From Chloroflexota bacterium (GTDB lineage: Bacteria > Chloroflexota > Dehalococcoidia > UBA2979), in NCBI GenBank assembly GCA_016875695.1, contig VGPB01000082.1, positions 1-8,138 on the forward strand: DNA of 8,138 bases. The letters run 5' to 3'. Positions 1-4,851 of the stretch are shown piece by piece; position 1 is the first letter of the stretch; each line of letters begins with the position of its first letter. Below the pieces are notes generated by a model. The model did not search any database. It was not told the origin of the DNA and was given only the letters and a program-made list of their open reading frames with translations. Both the position numbers and the translations under genes were made by a program.

Positions 1-61
1 TGGAGGAGTCAGGCGTCACCGCCAGCAGCATGTTGGCCTGACGCTCAGCGTCGCCTCGCAC
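1..61 (-). CDS. Insertion-sequence transposase, N-terminal fragment cut by the window edge
   Basis: Reading the minus strand from 61, a GTG codon opens a frame that stays open to the window edge (20 codons) and begins MRGDAERQANML. A perfect GGAGGT ribosome-binding site (67-72) sits 5 nt before the GTG, which decides the start. The opening resembles the N-terminus of many IS5/IS1182-type DDE transposases, which commonly begin MRG followed by a short Gln-rich stretch and a Met-Phe/Leu segment. That match is from memory of the family; the catalytic DDE domain lies outside the window, so family and integrity cannot be judged. An unrelated small protein is possible. Confidence 0.5.
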   Translation of the reverse strand, partial: MRGDAERQANMLLAVTPDSS

Positions 62-152
62 GGGGCACCTCCAGGCTGTGCCCACGCCAGCCCCATCCTA
101 CGCGCCGACCGACCTCCGACAACTCCCTCGCCAGCCGTTTCTCAGCACCCTG
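1..152 (-). mobile_element. Probable end of an insertion sequence downstream of tatC
   Basis: The segment holds the transposase start (1-61) and about 80 bases of non-coding lead before it. Read outward-in on the minus strand from 152, it begins CAGGGTGCTGAGAAACGG, which looks like the terminal inverted repeat of an IS5-superfamily element. The neighbouring bases 153-156 read TTAG (CTAA on the minus strand), matching the YTAR type of target site known for IS5-group elements. The other end is outside the window, so the inverted repeat, the target duplication and the exact boundary at 152 are inferred. If right, the element inserted 27 bp past the tatC stop without damaging tatC. Confidence 0.45.
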
Positions 153-179
153 TTAGTGGCCCACGCACATCTGCTTGCT

Positions 180-950
180 TCAGCGCCGCACCAGCCAGGC
201 CAGGCCGATGCCGAGGAAGTAGAGCAGCAGCATCGGCCCTGCGACCAGCACCTGCGTTACGGGGTCGATCGTCGGCGTGACGACCGCGGCGAGCACGGTG
301 CAGCCGACGATGGCGAAGCGCCAGCGTCGCCACAGCTGCCGCGCGTTGACCACGCCGAGCTTCGCGAAGCCCATCACGACTAGCGGCGTCTCGAAGACCA
401 GGCCCATGATCAGGAGCATGCGCGTGACGAAGCCGATGTAGTTACCGATGCGGATGTTCGGCTCCGCAAAGTCGCTGCCGAAGGTCAATAGGAACTCGAG
501 CGTCACCGGAAGCACGACATAATAGCCAAAGGCCATGCCGCCGAGGAACGCCACGGTCGCGCCAACGACGATCGGGTAGAGCCAGCGCTTCTCCATAGGC
601 GTCAGCGCCGGCGCCACGAAGCGCATCACTTGGTACACCACCATCGGCATGCCCAGCGCGATGCCGCCGAGCAGGGCGACGCGGAAGTACGTTGCGATGT
701 TCTCGATCGGTTCGATGTACTGGGGCTTAAAACCCGGCAGGGCAGCCTCGCCGGGCTCGATCAGGAATTCGATGAAGCGAAAGCCGATGGGTGGGATAAA
801 GAACAGCGTCATGCCGGCGGTGATCGCGATCGCGCTCCACATCAGCCGCATGCGCAGCTCGAGCAGGTGCTCGAGCAGCGTCATCTCGCCGCCGCGTGCG
901 GCGGGGTCCGGTGCGGCGGGAGTGGGTGGCGGCTCGGTCCGGGTAGCCAC
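180..950 (-). CDS. tatC: TatC, twin-arginine translocase membrane subunit
   Basis: TatC is the polytopic inner-membrane receptor that binds twin-arginine signal peptides and, with TatB, recruits TatA to export folded proteins. The 256-residue product has the hallmark N-terminal EHLLELRMRL (27-36), with the Glu31/Arg33 pair of the signal-peptide site, six hydrophobic spans (about 37-53, 87-109, 124-147, 171-198, 208-226, 232-250), the conserved RFVAPALTPMEKR (110-122, Glu120) and VFETP (185-189) with the membrane Glu187. The length is normal for the family. The start is a GTG 3 nt after the tatB stop, so translation is probably coupled. It has no clear ribosome-binding site. A shorter start at the ATG at 884 (residue 23, just before the conserved block) is the alternative and would remove a Pro/Ala-rich tail. 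Confidence 0.96.
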   Translation of the reverse strand: MATRTEPPPTPAAPDPAARGGEMTLLEHLLELRMRLMWSAIAITAGMTLFFIPPIGFRFIEFLIEPGEAALPGFKPQYIEPIENIATYFRVALLGGIALGMPMVVYQVMRFVAPALTPMEKRWLYPIVVGATVAFLGGMAFGYYVVLPVTLEFLLTFGSDFAEPNIRIGNYIGFVTRMLLIMGLVFETPLVVMGFAKLGVVNARQLWRRWRFAIVGCTVLAAVVTPTIDPVTQVLVAGPMLLLYFLGIGLAWLVRR

Positions 951-953
951 GGG

Positions 954-1325
954 CTAGCCGCGCTCGGGCTCGCTGGGCGGCGCGGCGAGCGCGGGCGGCG
1001 GCTCGATCGGGTCGGCGCCGAGCTCGCGCACCGCCTTGCGGCGCTCGCTGTCGATGTCGTCGCGCGCTTTGCGCAGCGAGCTGTCGAAGTCGTCGCGGAT
1101 CTCGTGCAGGCCGCGCAGCTCCTCAGTGGGCGCCTGCACCTCGGCTTCGAGCTCCTGCATGGCGCCGCGCACGTCGCGCATCACCTCGTTGGCGTAGCGG
1201 CGGGCGGTGCGATACCAGCGGCCGCCCTCGCGGGCGATCTCGGGGAAGCGCTGCGGGCCAACGACCAGCATGGTGACGAGCAGCACGAGCACCGCTTCGG
1301 CGGCACCGATGCCCATGAATTCCAT
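954..1325 (-). CDS. tatB: TatB-type twin-arginine translocase subunit
   Basis: This is a TatA/TatB-family protein of 123 residues. It has a short N-out segment, one membrane helix (about 8-22), the Gly-Pro hinge (23-24) followed by QRFPEI, then a long amphipathic and charged region (30-100) and a Pro/Ala-rich tail. Glu10 occupies the polar position typical of the TatB helix. The QRFPEIAREGGRW stretch and the long charged C-terminus favour TatB over the pore-forming TatA, though some lineages use one bifunctional TatA/B. TatB passes substrates from TatC to TatA. The ATG at 1325 has no ribosome-binding site. It lies 7 nt after a TATTAT box and just past the acpP terminator hairpin, suggesting a leaderless mRNA. 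A second in-frame ATG at 1316 is possible. tatC follows 3 nt later. Confidence 0.88.
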   Translation of the reverse strand: MEFMGIGAAEAVLVLLVTMLVVGPQRFPEIAREGGRWYRTARRYANEVMRDVRGAMQELEAEVQAPTEELRGLHEIRDDFDSSLRKARDDIDSERRKAVRELGADPIEPPPALAAPPSEPERG

Positions 1326-1332
1326 GGTGGCA

Positions 1333-1338
1333 ATAATA
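1333..1338 (-). promoter_or_regulatory. Candidate -10 box TATTAT for leaderless tatBC
   Basis: On the minus strand TATTAT is followed by exactly 7 bases and then the tatB ATG. The same -10-to-start distance is seen at rnpB and murE in this window. No ribosome-binding site lies between the box and the ATG, and no -35 consensus is visible because the region upstream is a hairpin stem. The AT-rich bases could also be only the U-tract of the preceding terminator. Confidence 0.45.
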
Positions 1339-1370
1339 GCGCCCGGCGCAGCCTGAGGCTGCCCGGGCGC
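1339..1370 (-). terminator. Strong hairpin terminator or attenuator after acpP
   Basis: The arms are 1339-1346 paired with 1363-1370 (8 bp) and 1348-1353 paired with 1357-1362 (6 bp), with one bulged base at 1347 and a 3-base loop (1354-1356). That makes 14 almost pure G:C pairs. On the minus strand the hairpin begins 30 bases after the acpP stop and is followed by TATTATT, a modest U-rich tail. It separates the fatty-acid operon from tatBC. Partial read-through is likely. Confidence 0.75.
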
Positions 1371-1400
1371 GTAGGCGCCGCTGGCGAGCGCCCGCGGCCG

Positions 1401-1661
1401 CTACTCGTCCTCGATGCCCGCCTCGTGTATGAAGTCGATGGCGTCTTGGACGGTCTGGATCTTCTCTGCGTCCTCGTCCGAGATCTCGATCTCGGAGCCG
1501 TCCTTCGAGAACTCCTCCTCGATGGACATGATCAGCTCGACGAGGTCCAGCGAGTCCGCGTTCAGGTCATCGACGAAGGAGGCGTTGGGCGTGACCTGCG
1601 TCTCATCGACGCCGAGCTGGTCCACGATCATCGTGCGCACGCGCTCGAACACCGATGACAT
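1401..1661 (-). CDS. acpP: Acyl carrier protein
   Basis: AcpP is the small acidic carrier that holds growing fatty acyl chains on a 4'-phosphopantetheine arm during type II fatty acid synthesis. The 86-residue product has the attachment motif DSLDLVE, with Ser37 as the modified residue, and the four-helix pattern with a strongly acidic helix II (VELIMSIEEEF). Length and charge fit the family. The start at 1661 is chosen over an upstream frame extension to 1730 because AAAGGA lies 8 nt before this ATG and homologues begin here. It follows nusB after 76 bp and is the last gene before the terminator hairpin. FabD and FabG, which act on ACP thioesters, are encoded just upstream. Confidence 0.97.
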   Translation of the reverse strand: MSSVFERVRTMIVDQLGVDETQVTPNASFVDDLNADSLDLVELIMSIEEEFSKDGSEIEISDEDAEKIQTVQDAIDFIHEAGIEDE

Positions 1662-1677
1662 GACTGCGGTCCTTTCG

Positions 1678-1691
1678 CCGGCCACGGCCGG
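1678..1691 (-). other. Short perfect inverted repeat in the nusB-acpP gap
   Basis: CCGGCC and GGCCGG are separated by 2 bases in the 76-bp gap between nusB and acpP, starting 16 bases before the acpP start. With realistic loop size this is a 5-bp G:C stem. It may act as an RNA processing or stability element that raises acpP output over its operon mates, or it may be chance in G+C-rich DNA. No U-tract follows, so it is not a terminator. Confidence 0.3.
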
Positions 1692-1737
1692 ACGGACCGG
1701 CTGCGTGGCGCCCTGCGCTTGCGGCCGCACCCGGCCG

Positions 1738-2181
1738 TCAATTCGGCTCTCGACGCTGGTAGCCCTCGTCCGAGGCAGCCAGCGCGATCGCTCCTAGGAC
1801 TCCGTTGACGAAGCGCCCGGACGACTCCGAGCCGTATCCCTTGGCCAGCTCCACCGCCTCGTTGATCGCGGTCCGGAGCGGAGCCGGCTGATTATCAAAG
1901 AGCACTTCGTAGATTGCAAGGCGTAGGACGTTGCAATCGACCGCCGCCATGTCCTCCAACGGGAAGGCCGGCGCGCGCTCGCGGAGGACCGCGTCGATGG
2001 CCTCCCGGTGCGCTCCGACGCCTGCGACGAGCCGCCGCGCGAACGCCTCCGCGTCGTGCGTGAGCGTCGCCTCACGCGCGACGCGGTCGAGTGCGCTCTC
2101 CGCCGCGCGGCCCGTGAGGTCGGCCTCGAACAGCGCCTGGAACGCTGCGATGCGCGATGCGCGTCGTGATCTCGCGGCCAT
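1738..2181 (-). CDS. nusB: NusB, transcription antitermination factor
   Basis: NusB binds boxA RNA with NusE (ribosomal protein S10) and keeps RNA polymerase moving through rRNA operons. The 147-residue, all-helical product has the family opening RRASRIAAFQALFEADLTG (6-24), with its Arg-rich helix, and the signature block from about 81 to 133 (CNVLRLAIYEVL, AINEAVELAKGYG, FVNGVLGAIA). The frame is open far upstream, but the ATG at 2181 is the real start: GGAG lies 6 nt before it and the alignment to the family starts there. It begins 20 bp after the fabG stop, in the same operon. NusB inside a fatty-acid cluster links lipid and rRNA synthesis by co-transcription. Confidence 0.95.
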   Translation of the reverse strand: MAARSRRASRIAAFQALFEADLTGRAAESALDRVAREATLTHDAEAFARRLVAGVGAHREAIDAVLRERAPAFPLEDMAAVDCNVLRLAIYEVLFDNQPAPLRTAINEAVELAKGYGSESSGRFVNGVLGAIALAASDEGYQRREPN

Positions 2182-2201
2182 CGTGCGCTCCCGCTCGTGT
2201 G

Positions 2202-2951
2202 CTAGTGCATCACCACGCCGCCATCGACATGGTAGGTCTGTCCCGTGATGTACGCGGCGCCGTCCGACGCCAGGAACGCGACCAGCGGCGCGATCTCGTC
2301 CGGCGTCGCGTACCGGCCCAGCGGGATCAGCCGCAGGATCGCCTCCTTCTGCTCGTCGCTCAGCCCCGACGTCATATCGGTGAGCACGAACCCGGGCGCG
2401 ACCGCGTTTACCGTCACGCCGCGCGCCGCCACCTCGCGCGCGACGGCGCGGGTGAAGCCGCCGATGCCGGCCTTCGCGGCCGCGTAGTTCGCCTGGCCGG
2501 CGTTGCCCATCGCGCCGACGACCGACGTGACGTTGATGACGCGGCCCCAACGCGCGCGCGTCATGTGCCGTAGCGCGAGCTTCGTCGCGAGGAACGTGCC
2601 CTTGAGGTTCGTCTCGAGCACCGTGTCCCACGCCGCCTCGCTCATGCGCAGCACTAGGCCGTCGTCGGTCACGCCGGCGTTGTTCACCAGCACGTCCAGT
2701 CCGCCGAGCGCCGCATGCGCGGTCTCGACGAGCGCCTCGACGGCGGCCGCGTCGCGCACGTCGGCGTGCGCGCAGCCCGCGGTCACGCCGAGCGCTTCGA
2801 GCTCTGCGACCACCTGTGTCGCCAGCTCCGGCTGCGTGCGGTAGGAGATGAAGACATCGGCGCCCTGGCGCCCGAGCTCGAGCGCGATCGCGCGGCCGAT
2901 GCCGCGCGTGCCGCCGGTGACGAGAGCGCGACGCCCGGCGAGCGCGCGCAC
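2202..2951 (-). CDS. fabG: FabG, 3-oxoacyl-ACP reductase
   Basis: FabG is the NADPH-dependent reductase of the elongation cycle, converting 3-oxoacyl-ACP to 3-hydroxyacyl-ACP in the cytoplasm. The 249-residue short-chain dehydrogenase has the nucleotide-binding TGGTRGIG (12-19), the NNAG motif (90-93), Asn115, the catalytic Ser143 and the Tyr156-x3-Lys160 pair in NYAAAK, plus GRYATPDEIA and TGQTYHVDGG near the C-terminus as in genuine FabG. The start is a GTG only 3 nt after the fabD stop. Its GGAG overlaps the end of fabD, so translation is probably coupled. General SDR oxidoreductases share the motifs, but the fabD and acpP neighbours make FabG the clear choice. Confidence 0.96.
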   Translation of the reverse strand: MRALAGRRALVTGGTRGIGRAIALELGRQGADVFISYRTQPELATQVVAELEALGVTAGCAHADVRDAAAVEALVETAHAALGGLDVLVNNAGVTDDGLVLRMSEAAWDTVLETNLKGTFLATKLALRHMTRARWGRVINVTSVVGAMGNAGQANYAAAKAGIGGFTRAVAREVAARGVTVNAVAPGFVLTDMTSGLSDEQKEAILRLIPLGRYATPDEIAPLVAFLASDGAAYITGQTYHVDGGVVMH

Positions 2952-2954
2952 GCG

Positions 2955-3911
2955 CTACTCCGTGGCCTCGCCGCGCGCCTCGGCTGCGCTGCCGATGTTG
3001 CGCACCTGCGCGTTGCGGTCGGTGCGCTTGAGCGCGCCCGTGAGCACGCGGCCCGGGCCGAACTCGATGAACGCGCTCGCGCCCGCGTCGAGCATCGTGC
3101 GCACCCCGTCGACCCACAGCACGGGACTCGTCACCTGGTCGGTTAGTTCGTCGGCGAAGTCCGCGCCGCGCGTCAGCTTACCGCCGTGCACGTTCGAGAC
3201 TACGGGCATACGTGGGTCCGAGAACACCGCGCTGGCGAGCACCGCGCGCATGCCGTCCGCCGCCCCCTGCATGAGCGGCGTGTGGAACGCGCCGGCGACG
3301 TTGAGCGGGACCACGCGCGACGCGCCGGCCGCGGTCGCGGCCTCGGACGTCGCTTTCACCGCCTCGTGGGTGCCGCCGATCGAGACGTTGCCCGGGGCGT
3401 TCTCGTTGCACAGCGCCGCGCCGTGCTCGGCGCAGAGCGCCGCGACCTGCGTGCGCTCCAGCCCGAGGATCGCGGCCATCGTGCCGGGGTGCGCGTCGCA
3501 CGCGTCCTGCATCAGCCGCCCGCGTTCGCGCACCAGCCGCAGCCCTTCGGCGAACGGCAGTGCGCCCGCCGCGATCAGCGCGGCGTACTCGCCCAGCGAG
3601 TGGCCGGCCACGAGCGCGGCGCGCTCGCGCACACTGCCCGCCTCGATCGCCGCGATCAGCGCCGCGATCGCGTGCGTCACCAGCGCGGGCTGCGTGTTCA
3701 CCGTGCGCGTCAGCTCGTCCTCGGGCCCCTCGAAGCACAGCGTCGAGAGCGCGAAGCCGAGCGTCGCGTCGGCCGCCTCGAAGACGGCGCGCGCGGCCGG
3801 GATCTGCTCGTACAGGTCGCGCCCCATCCCGACCTGCTGCGCGCCCTGGCCCGGGAACAGCCATGCGGTGGTGTTGGAGGCCGGGAGGTCGGGAATCACC
3901 ACGTTCGACAT
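2955..3911 (-). CDS. fabD: FabD, malonyl-CoA:ACP transacylase
   Basis: FabD transfers malonyl from CoA to the ACP arm, supplying the extender unit for fatty acid synthesis. The 318-residue product has the opening FPGQGAQ (19-25), the nucleophile elbow GHSLGEY (103-109, Ser105), the substrate carboxylate-binding Arg130 in RERGRLMQ, the catalytic His210 in GAFHTPLM and Gln259 in QVTSPVLW. All expected catalytic residues are present and the length is normal. The start at 3911 is preferred over an in-frame ATG at 3953 because a perfect AAGGAGG (3917-3923) lies 5 nt before it. It follows rpmF after 84 bp and runs straight into fabG. Confidence 0.97.
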   Translation of the reverse strand: MSNVVIPDLPASNTTAWLFPGQGAQQVGMGRDLYEQIPAARAVFEAADATLGFALSTLCFEGPEDELTRTVNTQPALVTHAIAALIAAIEAGSVRERAALVAGHSLGEYAALIAAGALPFAEGLRLVRERGRLMQDACDAHPGTMAAILGLERTQVAALCAEHGAALCNENAPGNVSIGGTHEAVKATSEAATAAGASRVVPLNVAGAFHTPLMQGAADGMRAVLASAVFSDPRMPVVSNVHGGKLTRGADFADELTDQVTSPVLWVDGVRTMLDAGASAFIEFGPGRVLTGALKRTDRNAQVRNIGSAAEARGEATE

Positions 3912-3995
3912 CGATGCCTCCTTGCAGTCGAGCCGCGTGCGCAGCCGCCGCACGCCACAGGCGCGCCGTCTACGCGGGCCGGGCAGTGCGGGAGT

Positions 3996-4184
3996 CTAGC
4001 GCGTTTCGCCCGCCGGGCCGAGCACCTGTCGGCCGTTGTAGAAACCGCAGACGGGGCAGACGCGGTGGTTGGGGCGCATAGCGCGGCACTGCGGGCAGCG
4101 CGCGAGCTGCGTGGTGACCAGCGCGTGGTGGCTGCGCCGCCGCCCCTGCTTCGCCGGGGGCGTCCTACGCTTCGGGACCGCCAT
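3996..4184 (-). CDS. rpmF: 50S ribosomal protein L32
   Basis: The 62-residue product begins MAVPKRR, followed by a basic Arg-rich arm, as in bacterial L32 (bL32). It carries a zinc-ribbon with Cys30, Cys33, Cys43 and Cys46 (CPQC and HRVCPVCGFYNGR), so it is the zinc-binding form. L32 sits in the large ribosomal subunit near the peptidyl transferase centre. A GGAGGAG (4189-4195) lies 4 nt before the ATG. The start overlaps the end of the yceD-like gene by 20 bp, so the two are translationally linked. The pairing of yceD with rpmF upstream of fab genes is a widely conserved arrangement. Confidence 0.97.
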   Translation of the reverse strand: MAVPKRRTPPAKQGRRRSHHALVTTQLARCPQCRAMRPNHRVCPVCGFYNGRQVLGPAGETR

Positions 4185-4713
4185 CGCTCTCCTCCGAACG
4201 CAGGCGCTCGGCCAGCTCGGCGAGCCCCTGCCAGGGCTCGGCCGGCTCCGCCTCGTGCTCGCACCGTCGCGCGTTCAGGTTCTGCCCGCACACCGGGCAG
4301 AGGCCAGCGCAGTCCTCGCGGCACAGGGGCCGCAGCGGCAGCGCCGCCTGCTCATACTGCCAGACCACCTCGCTGAGGTCGAGTTGGTGCTGGGCGTCGA
4401 TGCGGAACTCGTCCGGGTCGGCCTGGACCGGCACGCCGGTCACTGGGTCGCGCAGGGGCACGTACTCCTCGGCGAAGGCGAGCGGCAGCTCGATACTCGT
4501 CGGCGTGAGGCAGCGCGCGCATTCGAGCGTGGGGCGTACGCGCAGCCGCGCCCGCACCAGCACGCCGCGCCCGGTGCGGATGAGCTCCACCGGGCCGGAG
4601 GCGAGCGTGCTGTAGCCGGCCAGGGGCACCGCCAGCGGCTCGTCCTCGAGCAGGGCACGGCGCGATGCACCGACCGGGTCATGGAGCAGCGTGGCGACGT
4701 TGAACTGGGGCAC
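4165..4713 (-). CDS. YceD-like DUF177 protein, ribosome-linked
   Basis: The 182-residue product fits the DUF177/YceD family, implicated in 23S rRNA accumulation and almost always encoded next to rpmF. It has the central ECARC motif (Cys65, Cys68) followed by a beta-rich acidic segment with AEEYVP, and a C-terminal cluster LCREDCAGLCPVCGQNLN with Cys131, Cys135, Cys139, Cys142 and Cys151, likely to bind zinc. The reading frame stays open far upstream (to 5784), but that part is the shadow of the recombinase gene. The GTG at 4713 is the start because GGAG lies 6 nt before it and the family alignment begins with PQFNVATLL. It is the first gene of the operon, downstream of a TACGAT box. Confidence 0.92.
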   Translation of the reverse strand: MPQFNVATLLHDPVGASRRALLEDEPLAVPLAGYSTLASGPVELIRTGRGVLVRARLRVRPTLECARCLTPTSIELPLAFAEEYVPLRDPVTGVPVQADPDEFRIDAQHQLDLSEVVWQYEQAALPLRPLCREDCAGLCPVCGQNLNARRCEHEAEPAEPWQGLAELAERLRSEESDGGPEA

Positions 4714-4736
4714 TAGGATCTCCGCGCGGCCCAGCG

Positions 4737-4742
4737 ATCGTA
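4737..4742 (-). promoter_or_regulatory. -10 box TACGAT for the yceD-rpmF-fab operon
   Basis: On the minus strand TACGAT is followed by CGCTGGG and a predicted transcription start near 4729, giving a 16-nt leader that holds the GGAG of the yceD-like gene. The 11-base string TACGATCGCTG is identical at the rnpB promoter, where the start is fixed by the RNA structure. No -35 match is visible. Confidence 0.55.
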
Positions 4743-4744
4743 CA

Positions 4745-4793
4745 CCCCGCCGGTCGCGCGGCCAGCGCCGGTATACTCGCGGCGCCGGCGGGG
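4745..4793. repeat. Inverted repeat flanking the divergent promoter region
   Basis: CCCCGCCGG (4745-4753) and CCGGCGGGG (4785-4793) are perfect 9-bp inverted arms with a 31-bp centre that contains the plus-strand TATACT box. A second, inner pair GCGCCG (4765-4770) and CGGCGC (4780-4785) also brackets that box. They lie between the two divergent starts and could be operators. In DNA this rich in G+C a 9-bp repeat within about 140 bases is not rare by chance, roughly one in four by my estimate. Confidence 0.3.
4772..4777 (+). promoter_or_regulatory. Candidate -10 box TATACT for the recombinase gene
   Basis: TATACT is the best -10 match in the 138-bp divergent gap and stands out in very G+C-rich surroundings. 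Initiation about 8 bases later would give a leader of roughly 67 nt ending in the GAGGAAGGGGG ribosome-binding site (4835-4845) of the recombinase homologue. Because GTATAC is a palindrome, weak minus-strand use is also conceivable. No -35 is recognisable. Confidence 0.45.
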
Positions 4794-4851
4794 CCGCGCC
4801 GACGCCGCTGCGCTCGGCGCCGGGAGACGTTCGCGAGGAAGGGGGCGCCTC

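Noticed and set aside
630..1658. Long plus-strand open frame over tatC, tatB and acpP
   Set aside because: It is antisense to three clear genes and is His/Arg/Asp-rich, a common by-product of high-GC coding on the other strand. No family is recognisable.
2182..3117. N-terminal 312-residue extension in the nusB frame
   Set aside because: The stretch is Arg/Gly-rich nonsense overlapping fabG; NusB homology and the GGAG ribosome-binding site begin at 2181.
2848..4376. Long plus-strand open frames over fabD, rpmF and the DUF177 gene
   Set aside because: They are low-complexity Ala/Arg/Ser translations opposite genes with intact catalytic motifs.
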